Origin: Pseudomonas petrae
Lineage (GTDB): Bacteria; Pseudomonadota; Gammaproteobacteria; Pseudomonadales; Pseudomonadaceae
Assembly: GCF_021728295.1 (NCBI RefSeq)
Contig: NZ_JAKJXE010000009.1
Span: 1 to 64,000 of the forward strand
DNA length: 64,000 bases
Direction of reading: 5' to 3'
Shown here in pieces: positions 23,477 to 32,201 of this stretch (positions within the stretch are counted from its first letter, which is position 1; every line of letters begins with the position of its first letter). The notes under the pieces are model-generated. The model had not been told where the DNA came from. It did not search any database and was given only the letters and a program-made list of their open reading frames with translations. A program made the translations under genes and the position numbers.

Positions 23477-24688
23477 TTACAACGCAGCCAGACCGCGCGC
23501 AAGATCCGCCTGCAGGTCGGCGACGTCTTCCAGCCCTACCGCGACGCGGATCAGGCTGTCACGAATGCCGGCCGCCTCACGTTCCTGCGGCGACAGCCGA
23601 CCATGAGACGTTGTGCTCGGATGGGTGATGGTGGTCTTGGTATCGCCCAGGTTCGCGGTGATCGAGATCAACCGCGTGGCATCGATGAAACGCCATGCGC
23701 CGTCCTTGCCACCCTTCACCTCAAAGCTCACCACCGCGCCGAACGCCTTCTGTTGACGCTTGGCCAGCGCATGCTGCGCGTGACTCTCAAGGCCGGAGTA
23801 ATGCACCTTCTCGATGCCCTTCTGCTGTTCGAGCCACTGCGCCAGTTCAAGGGCGCTCTGGCAATGGGCACGCATGCGGATGTTCAGGGTTTCGAGCCCC
23901 TTGAGGAACAGCCAGGCATTGAACGGGCTCAGGCTCGGCCCCGCAGTGCGCAGGAACCCGACGACCTCTTTCATCAGCTCGCTGCGACCGACCACCACGC
24001 CACCCATGGCGCGCCCTTGACCGTCAATGAACTTGGTCGCCGAGTGCACGACCACGTCAGCACCCATGCGCAGCGGCTGCTGCAGGGCCGGTGTGCAGAA
24101 GCAGTTATCGACTACCAGCAGCGTGCCCTTGGCGTGGGCAATTTCCGCCAGTGCATTGATGTCGACCAGCTCCGCCAACGGGTTGGAAGGCGATTCAACA
24201 AACAACATTTTGGTATTCGGCTTGATCGCCGCGTCCCAGCCGGACAATTCGGCGAGGGGGACGTAATCAACCTCGACCCCGAAGCGCTTGAAATACTTTT
24301 CAAACAAGCTGATGGTCGAACCGAACACGCTTTTCGATACCAGCACATGGTCGCCTGCGCTGCAAAAGCTCATCACCGTAGCGAGAATCGCTGACATCCC
24401 GGTGGACGTCGCCACCGCCTGCTCGCCGCCTTCCAGCGCGGCCATGCGTTCTTCGAACGAAGCAACGGTCGGGTTGGTGTAGCGCGAATAGACGTTGCCG
24501 GGGATCTCTCCGGCGAAGGTCGCGGCCGCCTCGGCTGCCGTGCGGAACACATAGCTGGACGTGAAAAACAGTGGATCGCTGTGCTCGCGTTCCGGCGTGC
24601 GGTGCTGACCGGCACGAACCGCGAGGGTGTCAAAACCGACACCCTCGAGATCGCTATCCAGTCGACCGGCGTCCCATTCCTGAGTCAT
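23477..24688 (-). CDS. metZ: O-succinylhomoserine sulfhydrylase
   Basis: A 403-residue PLP enzyme of the Cys/Met metabolism family that makes homocysteine from O-succinylhomoserine and sulfide (direct sulfhydrylation). The cofactor lysine lies in VHSATKFIDGQGR, with YSRYTNPTVASFEERMAALE upstream and LVVDNCFCTPALQQPLRMGAD before it. Length is normal. It is the last gene of the cvpA-purF-metZ run, 21 bases past purF, a pairing that I remember as constant in Pseudomonas. That order, more than residues, separates it from MetB or MetC. Confidence 0.93.
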   Translation of the reverse strand: MTQEWDAGRLDSDLEGVGFDTLAVRAGQHRTPEREHSDPLFFTSSYVFRTAAEAAATFAGEIPGNVYSRYTNPTVASFEERMAALEGGEQAVATSTGMSAILATVMSFCSAGDHVLVSKSVFGSTISLFEKYFKRFGVEVDYVPLAELSGWDAAIKPNTKMLFVESPSNPLAELVDINALAEIAHAKGTLLVVDNCFCTPALQQPLRMGADVVVHSATKFIDGQGRAMGGVVVGRSELMKEVVGFLRTAGPSLSPFNAWLFLKGLETLNIRMRAHCQSALELAQWLEQQKGIEKVHYSGLESHAQHALAKRQQKAFGAVVSFEVKGGKDGAWRFIDATRLISITANLGDTKTTITHPSTTSHGRLSPQEREAAGIRDSLIRVAVGLEDVADLQADLARGLAAL

Positions 24689-24709
24689 GCCGCCTGCTCC
24701 TTGTCTGGA

Positions 24710-26218
24710 TTAGTTGTTGTACAGATCGATGATCGCGCTCACCGCCTGAGTCTTGACCTTGGAGGCGTCGTTGCGCGCCTGCTCGATCTTGTTCAGGTAA
24801 TGCTCGTCGATGTCACCGGTCACGTACTTGCCGTCGAAGACCGAGCAGTCGAAATTGTCGATCTTGATCTTTTTGCTGCCACTCACCGCCTCGATCAGGT
24901 CATTCAACTCCTGATAGACCAGCCAGTCGGCACCGATGAGGTCGGCCACGTCCTGGGTGGAACGGTTGTGAGCGATCAGCTCATGGGCACTCGGCATGTC
25001 GATGCCGTAGACGTTGGGGAAGCGCACGGCCGGGGCCGCGGAACAGAAATACACGTTCTTGGCGCCGGCTTCACGGGCCATCTGGATGATCTGCTTGCAC
25101 GTGGTGCCGCGAACGATGGAGTCGTCCACCAGCATCACGTTCTTGCCACGGAATTCCAGCTCGATCGCATTGAGCTTCTGGCGCACGGATTTTTTCCGCG
25201 CGGCCTGGCCCGGCATGATGAAGGTGCGGCCGATGTAGCGGTTCTTGACGAAGCCTTCGCGGAATTTCACGCCCAGGTGGTTCGCCAGCTCCAGCGCTGC
25301 GGTACGGCTGGTGTCCGGGATCGGGATGACCACATCGATGTCGTGATCAGGGCGCTCGCGCAGGATCTTGTCGGCCAGCTTCTCGCCCATGCGCAGGCGC
25401 GCCTTGTAGACCGAGATGCCGTCGATGATCGAGTCCGGACGCGCCAGGTAGACGTGTTCGAAGATGCACGGGGCGTATTTCGGGTTGGTGGCGCACTGAC
25501 GGGTGTGCAGCTTGCCGTCTTCGGTGATGTACACCGCTTCGCCCGGGGCGAGGTCACGAATCAGGGTGAAACCGAGCACGTCCAGCGAAACGCTCTCGGA
25601 CGCGATCATGTACTCGACGCCTTCGTCGGTGTGACGCTGACCGAAGACGATCGGGCGGATGGCGTCCGGGTCGCGGAAACCGACGATGCCATAACCGGTG
25701 ATCATCGCCACGACCGCGTAACCGCCACGGCAGCGCTTATGAACGTCGGCAACGGCAGCGAAAATGTCTTCTTCGGTCGGCTGCAACTTGCCGCGCACCG
25801 CCAGCTCGTGGGCGAACACGTTGAGCAGGACTTCAGAGTCGGAGTTGGTGTTGACGTGGCGCAGGTCGGACTCGTAAATCTCCTTGGCCAGTTGCTCGAC
25901 GTTGGTCAGGTTGCCGTTGTGCGCCAGCGTAATGCCGTAAGGCGAGTTGACGTAGAACGGCTGGGCTTCGGCTGACGTCGAGCTGCCCGCCGTTGGATAA
26001 CGTACGTGACCAATGCCCATGTGCCCGACCAGACGCTGCATATGGCGTTGGTGGAACACGTCACGCACCAGACCGTTGTCCTTGCGTAGAAACAACCGGC
26101 CGTCATGGCTGGTCACGATACCGGCAGCGTCCTGGCCGCGGTGCTGGAGGACGGTGAGCGCGTCATAAAGCGCCTGATTGACGTTCGACTTGCCGACGAT
26201 ACCGACGATGCCACACAT
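24710..26218 (-). CDS. purF: Amidophosphoribosyltransferase
   Basis: A 502-residue enzyme that makes phosphoribosylamine from PRPP and glutamine, the first step of purine synthesis. The start is fixed by the N-terminal nucleophile: MCGIVGIVGK, with Cys2 freed by methionine removal. The glutaminase half contains QHRGQDAAGI; the phosphoribosyl half has VMLVDDSIVRGTT. It lies 12 bases after cvpA, as in many proteobacteria, and is translated before metZ. Confidence 0.97.
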   Translation of the reverse strand: MCGIVGIVGKSNVNQALYDALTVLQHRGQDAAGIVTSHDGRLFLRKDNGLVRDVFHQRHMQRLVGHMGIGHVRYPTAGSSTSAEAQPFYVNSPYGITLAHNGNLTNVEQLAKEIYESDLRHVNTNSDSEVLLNVFAHELAVRGKLQPTEEDIFAAVADVHKRCRGGYAVVAMITGYGIVGFRDPDAIRPIVFGQRHTDEGVEYMIASESVSLDVLGFTLIRDLAPGEAVYITEDGKLHTRQCATNPKYAPCIFEHVYLARPDSIIDGISVYKARLRMGEKLADKILRERPDHDIDVVIPIPDTSRTAALELANHLGVKFREGFVKNRYIGRTFIMPGQAARKKSVRQKLNAIELEFRGKNVMLVDDSIVRGTTCKQIIQMAREAGAKNVYFCSAAPAVRFPNVYGIDMPSAHELIAHNRSTQDVADLIGADWLVYQELNDLIEAVSGSKKIKIDNFDCSVFDGKYVTGDIDEHYLNKIEQARNDASKVKTQAVSAIIDLYNN

Positions 26219-26230
26219 GCGACACAACCC

Positions 26231-26818
26231 CTACTTAGTGGAACTGGATTTACCGAACACTTCCGGCGGCGTTGTAGGCGGCAGGAGGTGATCCTTGAAC
26301 GGGATGTCAACAGGTACGCTGACTCCGCTGGCTAGCCACTTGCTGGACATCCCGAGAATCAGGTTTTTCGACCAGTCAGCGACCATGACAAATTGCGGGA
26401 GCAGCCTTGACTGCTGCCACCATTGATCCTGTTGCACCGGGCCCAGGCTCAACAGCCCGACCGCGACGACAACCAGCAAGGCTCCGCGCGCCGCGCCGAA
26501 GACCATGCCCAGAAAACGATCGGTCCCGGACAGCCCGGTGACGCGAATCAGTTCTCCAATCAGAAAGTTGACCATGGCGCCGACCAGCAGGGTGGCGACG
26601 AAAAGAATGGTGCAGCCCGCAATCACGCGCGCCGAAGGTGCTTCGATGTAGTTGACCAGATACTGGGCCAGCGATCCGCCAAACATCCAGGCGACGGCAC
26701 CTGCGATGATCCACGTCAGCAAGGACAGTGCTTCTTTGACGAAGCCGCGCTTGAGACTGATCAAAGCGGAGATGGCGACAATTGCAATGATCGCCCAGTC
26801 AACCGGAGTAAATGACAC
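26231..26818 (-). CDS. cvpA: Colicin V production protein homologue CvpA
   Basis: A 195-residue inner-membrane protein with four hydrophobic segments. The N-terminal DWAIIAIVAISALISLKRGF and FVKEALSLLTWIIAG are typical of the family; a membrane-proximal LSGTDRFLGMVFGAARG follows. Its role is unclear; it is needed for colicin V export in E. coli and sits with purF in many genomes. The start codon is GTG, supported by where homology begins. A repeat array lies directly upstream. Confidence 0.92.
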   Translation of the reverse strand: MSFTPVDWAIIAIVAISALISLKRGFVKEALSLLTWIIAGAVAWMFGGSLAQYLVNYIEAPSARVIAGCTILFVATLLVGAMVNFLIGELIRVTGLSGTDRFLGMVFGAARGALLVVVAVGLLSLGPVQQDQWWQQSRLLPQFVMVADWSKNLILGMSSKWLASGVSVPVDIPFKDHLLPPTTPPEVFGKSSSTK

Positions 26819-26950
26819 GTCGCAGCCTACAGACTGATAAGGCGGCGGATTTTAGCAGAGCACTCGCCTGCCGGTAAGCAGCGATTGCGGATGAAGGCCA
26901 ATTAAGGCGAACTATTGGACTTTGTTTAAGGTCGGGGTGAGTTAAACCCG

Positions 26951-27233
26951 AAATAGAGGGTGGCTGATCCGGCCCCTTCCCGGCTGAAGCGGTCCCACCA
27001 AGCACCGCGTACATTCCGCAGGACCGGCTTTAGCCATGAAGACGTCAGCTGCCACGCTGCAAATAGAGGGTAGCTGATCCGGCCCCTTCCCGGCTGAAGC
27101 CGGTCCTACCGAGGCACCGCGTACTTCAGTAGGACCGGCTTTAGCCGGGAAGACGTCCGCTGCCACACTGCAAAATCGAGGGTGGCTGATCCGGCCCCTT
27201 CCCGGCTGAAACCGGTCCTACTGAGGAAAGCGT
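26951..27233. repeat. Tandem array of REP pairs between the SPOR gene and cvpA
   Basis: A unit of about 110 bases begins three times (26951, 27061 and 27173) with AAATAGAGGGTGGCTGATCC or a close variant. Each contains CTTCCCGGCTGAAGCCGGTC; the first two also hold its inverted partner GGACCGGCTTTAGCC. The third unit is truncated. This is a BIME cluster of a class different from the one before ilvA. The whole gap is 434 bases and holds nothing else that I can recognise. Confidence 0.88.
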
Positions 27234-27252
27234 TGTGGCAGACGAACAGGAC

Positions 27253-27951
27253 TTACTTACGCTCCGGCTGGAAACGCACGACGATGCCTTTGATCTTCTG
27301 CTGCTTTTCCAGCGTGTCACGCAGGCGATCAGCCTCGACACGTTCGATCACCGGGCCGACGAAGACGCGGTTGACGCCATCGGAGGTGCGGATGTACGCG
27401 TTGTAGCCCTGAGTGCGCAGCGTCTTCTGCAGATTGTCGGCATTGGCGCGGTTGGACAGGCTCGCCAGTTGCACCGCCCACGTGACCGACAGACCATTGG
27501 CATCGACCCGGCTGGTGTCAGCCGCCGATGCAACTGGCGCTGGCGCTTGAGCCGGTGCCGGTGTCGGTGTCGGCGCCGGAGCAGGTTTCGCGGGCGCGGC
27601 TTGAACGGGTTTCGGTGCGGCAGCCACAGGCTTGGAAGGCGCAGGCGCAGGCGCAATGGGCATGGCAGGCGGCTGCTGACTGGTGCGCTGTTGAATGGGC
27701 TGAGCAGGCTGCGTCAGTTCATCATCGGTCGGCACCGGTTCCTGCGGTAATGGCTGCTGTTCAGGCACACTGACGGGCTCGACCTTGAGCTGCGAGGTGG
27801 CTGGCGCTTGCGGAGCGGCAGGCGCATCGACCTGCACACGGCGGGCTTCGTCTTGACGCGAAAACAGCATCGGCAGAAAAATCACCGCGATGGCAATCAG
27901 CACCAACGCCCCAACCATGCGCTGTTTGTACGCTTTATCCAGCAAAGCCAT
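27253..27951 (-). CDS. SPOR domain protein (DedD-like)
   Basis: A 232-residue membrane-anchored protein. One transmembrane helix (MVGALVLIAIAVIFLPMLF) near the N-terminus is followed by a long Pro/Ala/Gln linker and a C-terminal SPOR domain (VTWAVQLASLSNRANADNLQ, GYNAYIRTSDGVNRVFVGPV). SPOR domains bind denuded peptidoglycan at the septum, so a cell division role like that of DedD is likely. It follows folC by only 3 bases in the accD-folC run. Confidence 0.9.
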   Translation of the reverse strand: MALLDKAYKQRMVGALVLIAIAVIFLPMLFSRQDEARRVQVDAPAAPQAPATSQLKVEPVSVPEQQPLPQEPVPTDDELTQPAQPIQQRTSQQPPAMPIAPAPAPSKPVAAAPKPVQAAPAKPAPAPTPTPAPAQAPAPVASAADTSRVDANGLSVTWAVQLASLSNRANADNLQKTLRTQGYNAYIRTSDGVNRVFVGPVIERVEADRLRDTLEKQQKIKGIVVRFQPERK

Positions 27952-27954
27952 GTG

Positions 27955-29237
27955 TCACTTCCTCCGTGACGCGCCAGCAAGCCATTCCAGGGCCTCGGCT
28001 ACGCAGTAAAAAGACCCGAACAGAACAATCTCGTCGTCGGCTGTCGCGTGGGCGCACTGAGCTTCAAGTGCCAGCGCGATACTCGGGTGAGACGTCACGC
28101 GAGCGCCAAGGTTCTGCAACGCCTGTTCGATCTCTTGCGCCGGACGACTGCGCGGCGTTGGCAGCGGTGCGACTGCCCAGCTGCTGAACGTTTCGCTCAA
28201 TTCCGCCAGAACGCCTGGCAGGTCCTTGTCACTGAGCAGACCGAACACCGCCAGACGCTTGCCCGCCACCGGTCGCTGATTCAGGCGCTGGGCGAGAAAC
28301 GTTGCCGCATGGGGGTTATGCCCGACATCCAGCAGAAGGCTCAACGATTTGCCCTGCCAGTCGATGCTGCGACGATCAAGGCGACCGGTCACGCGCGTAT
28401 TGACGAGCGCATCGCGAAGGGTCGCCTCATCCCACGGCAAATCCAGCAGCAGGTAAGCCTGCAACGCCAGGGCCGCGTTCTGCATGGGCAGGTCGAGCAA
28501 CGGCAGCGCGTGCAGTTCGACCTTCCGGCCGGTCGCGTCGGTGCCCGACCAGTCCCACCCCTTCGCGTCGATCTGCAGATCGAAATCGCGACCGCGCAGC
28601 GACAGCGGGCAATTCAGTGCGTGCGCCTTGTCGAGCAGCGGCTGCGGTGGATCAAGATCGCCGCACAGCGCGGGGCGTCCCTCACGGAATATCCCGGCCT
28701 TCTCGAATGCCACGGTTTCGCGGGTATTGCCCAGCCATTCGGCGTGATCGACGCCAATGCTGGTGACCAGCGCCATGTCGGCGTCGACCAGGTTGACCGT
28801 ATCAAGCCGCCCGCCAAGACCCACTTCCAGCACCACCGCATCCAGCCCGGCCTGCTCGAACAGCCAGAACGCCGCCAGCGTGCCCATTTCGAAGTAAGTC
28901 AGGGAGACGTCGCCACGGCCGCGCTCAACCACGTCGAACGCCGCGCACAGCTCGGCGTCGGTGGCTTCAGCGCCTTGCACCTGCACACGCTCGTTGTAGC
29001 GCAGCAGGTGCGGCGAGCTGTAGACGCCGACCTTCAGGCCCTGGGCCTGCAACAAAGAGGCAACGAATGCGCAGGTCGAGCCCTTGCCGTTGGTGCCGGT
29101 GACGGTGATCACCTTCGGCGCCGGCCGGGTCAGGCCCATCTGCGTCGCCACTTGCTGCGAACGTTCCAGCCCCATGTCGATGGCCGACGGGTGCAACTGT
29201 TCCAGATAGCTGAGCCAGTCGCTCAAAGAGCGTGCGG

Positions 29238-29241
<4 letters not shown>
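27955..29241 (-). CDS. folC: Bifunctional dihydrofolate/folylpolyglutamate synthase
   Basis: A 428-residue ATP-dependent ligase that adds glutamate to dihydropteroate and to folates. The P-loop is VTGTNGKGSTCAF, preceded by GLERSQQVATQMGL. The Mur-ligase middle domain shows LEVGLGGRLDTVN and SIGVDHAEWLG, and the C-terminal domain LLDVGHNPHAA. It overlaps the accD stop by 4 bases, which supports a single operon of accD, folC and the SPOR gene. Confidence 0.96.
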
Positions 29242-30158
<917 letters not shown>

Positions 30159-30485
30159 GCTTTCTTTCTCCAGTACCGATGGCTCGAACGCTATGGCAAT
30201 CGGTGCCATGCGCATGCCCTTAAACCAATGTCATGTACGGTGTCGTGAAATGTTGTACAACGATCGGCGCGAGGCCTGACCTGCCGAGACAACACTCACG
30301 AACACCACTCTCAACTTCCATCACGAGACGCAAGACGTCTTCGCTCAATCAATTCGGCCACGCGCATCAGCGGATGGCAGGCTAGTGGACGGCCACCGTT
30401 GGTCCCCCGTCACATCCTTGGCCACGTCCAGGCCACGTCGAGGCCTTCGAGACCTTCCAGACAACGACGTCGCTGGACAAACGCC
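30159..30485. other. Gap between trpF and accD
   Basis: 327 bases that must hold the accD promoter. A short palindrome TTGTACAA lies near 30253-30260. I see no terminator, repeat or RNA gene, and no frame that looks coding. Confidence 0.4.
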
Positions 30486-31106
30486 CTAGGCGCCGTGTAC
30501 TGCACTCATGAACGCACGGATCTTGTCGTGATCCTTCAGGCCTTTGGATTTCTCCACACCGCCGCTCACGTCAACCGCGTAGGGATGCACCTGCGCGATA
30601 GCCTTAGAAACGTTGGCCGAGGTCAGGCCGCCGGCGAGAATCACCGGCTTGCTCAGGTGTTTTGGAATCAGCGCCCAATCGAAGGTTTCACCCGTTCCGC
30701 CCGGAATACCGGCGACATAAGTGTCGAGCAGGATGCCGCAAGCGTTGGCGTAGGCGTCGCAGCTGGCCGCAATGTCGTCGCCGGCCTGGACGCGCAGCGC
30801 CTTGATGTACGGGCGGTTATAGCCCTCGCATTGTTCCGGGGTTTCATCGCCGTGAAACTGAATCAGGTCGAGGGGAACGACGTCTAGCAGCGCTTTCAAG
30901 TCAGCGCGCTCGGCATTCACGAACAGGCCGACGGTGCTGACGAAGGGCGGCAGCGCAGCGACGATCGCCTGGGCCTGCTCAATCGTCACGAAGCGCGGGC
31001 TCTTGGGGTAGAACACCAGCCCGATGGCGTCGGCTCCCGCGTCGACGGCGGCCAACGCATCTTCTATGCAGGTAATCCCGCAGATCTTGCTGCGAACGGC
31101 TGACAT
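30486..31106 (-). CDS. trpF: Phosphoribosylanthranilate isomerase
   Basis: A 206-residue TIM-barrel enzyme of tryptophan synthesis that isomerises phosphoribosylanthranilate. The catalytic cysteine is in KICGITCIEDALAAVDAGAD, followed by GLVFYPKSPR; the acid residue and phosphate loop appear as LDTYVAGIPGGTGETFDW and VDVSGGVEKSKGLKD. It lies 59 bases after truA. As usual in pseudomonads it is separate from the other trp genes. Confidence 0.96.
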   Translation of the reverse strand: MSAVRSKICGITCIEDALAAVDAGADAIGLVFYPKSPRFVTIEQAQAIVAALPPFVSTVGLFVNAERADLKALLDVVPLDLIQFHGDETPEQCEGYNRPYIKALRVQAGDDIAASCDAYANACGILLDTYVAGIPGGTGETFDWALIPKHLSKPVILAGGLTSANVSKAIAQVHPYAVDVSGGVEKSKGLKDHDKIRAFMSAVHGA

Positions 31107-31165
31107 GTAGTGGAGACCTCAAGCCTTGCGAAAGTCACGGATGGTAGCAAATGCAGTCACCTGCG

Positions 31166-32032
31166 TCAGCCGTCCAGTTCCGTGAAGCCAGTGAGAAAAT
31201 GCGGCCCGATGTAGCGATCCGGTAATGGGAACTCGTCGCGATATTCCACCTGAACCAGATACAGGCCGAAAGGATGAGCCGTCACACCGCCCGTGCGTCG
31301 TACCCGACTCTCCAGCACCTCGCGCGCCCACTCGATCGGCCGCTCCCCTGCCCCGATGGTCATCAGCACGCCGGCAATATTGCGCACCATATGATGGAGG
31401 AAGGCATTGGCGCGGACATCGATGACGATCATCTTGCCGTGGCGGGTGACGCGCAGGTGGTGAAGCTGCTTGATCGGCGATTTGGCCTGGCATTGACCGG
31501 CACGGAACGCACTGAAATCGTGGGTGCCGACCAGATGCTCGGCGGCCAGCGCCATTCGCTGGGCATCCAGCGGGCGATGGTTCCAAGTGATTTCGTGGCC
31601 CAGGTGGGCCGGGCGGATCTGATCGTTGTAGATCACATAGCGATAGCGCCGGGCGATGGCCTTGAAGCGCGCGTGAAAGTGCGCGGGCATGACCTTGGCC
31701 CAGGTCACGCTGATGTCGTGGGGCAGATTGATATTGGCGCCCATGGTCCAGGCTTTCATGCTGCGCTCGGCCCGGGTGTCGAAATGCACCACCTGACCGC
31801 ACGCGTGGACACCCGCATCGGTGCGCCCGGCACACATCAGCGACACCGGCGAATCCGCCACTTTCGACAGGGCATTTTCCAGCGTTTCCTGGACGGTCAG
31901 CACGCCGGTCAACTGGCGCTGCCAGCCGCTGTAGCGCGAGCCTTTGTATTCCACGCCCAGCGCGATTCTGGAAAAACCTTCGGCGGCCAGTTCGGCTGCC
32001 GCTGTTTCTGCCTCGGTGTCTGTAGTTGCCAA
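31166..32032 (-). CDS. truA: tRNA pseudouridine synthase A
   Basis: A protein of about 288 residues that makes pseudouridine at positions 38-40 of tRNA. The catalytic aspartate is in CAGRTDAGVHACGQVVHF; YKGSRYSGWQRQ precedes it. The start is uncertain: no ATG lies in the right place. I used TTG at 32032; another TTG at 32059 adds nine residues. A -10-like TATAAT on the minus strand at 32073-32068 would start RNA near 32061, which leaves no room for a leader before 32059 and favours 32032. A promoter there would separate truA from fimV. Confidence 0.88.
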   Translation of the reverse strand: MATTDTEAETAAAELAAEGFSRIALGVEYKGSRYSGWQRQLTGVLTVQETLENALSKVADSPVSLMCAGRTDAGVHACGQVVHFDTRAERSMKAWTMGANINLPHDISVTWAKVMPAHFHARFKAIARRYRYVIYNDQIRPAHLGHEITWNHRPLDAQRMALAAEHLVGTHDFSAFRAGQCQAKSPIKQLHHLRVTRHGKMIVIDVRANAFLHHMVRNIAGVLMTIGAGERPIEWAREVLESRVRRTGGVTAHPFGLYLVQVEYRDEFPLPDRYIGPHFLTGFTELDG

Positions 32033-32158
32033 GAGCTTAAAGCCTGTCGATGTGCGCAAGGGCGGCCATTATACGGATCGAAAAAAAAGACGCCATCGCC
32101 AGTGGCCAACGGTTCACCCGGTGCGGCGGAGAAGCCGAAAGGCCCGGACCGGAAACGC

Positions 32159-32181
32159 AAACGACCGCCGAAGCGGTCGTT
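32159..32181. terminator. Hairpin downstream of fimV
   Basis: AACGACCGC, a short loop and GCGGTCGTT form a stable hairpin 21 bases after the fimV stop. The stronger T-run is on the plus strand (six T); the minus strand has three T, so termination of fimV is likely but weaker. Confidence 0.55.
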
Positions 32182-32201
32182 TTTTGCAGCGATCAATCCG
32201 A

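Noticed and set aside
26951..27233. Regular repeats that might be a CRISPR array
   Set aside because: The units are about 110 bases long with conserved inner parts that are REP palindromes, not short repeats with unique spacers, and no cas genes are present.
30250..30262. Palindrome TTGTACAA as an operator upstream of accD
   Set aside because: A single eight-base palindrome is expected by chance in this length and matches no operator that I know.
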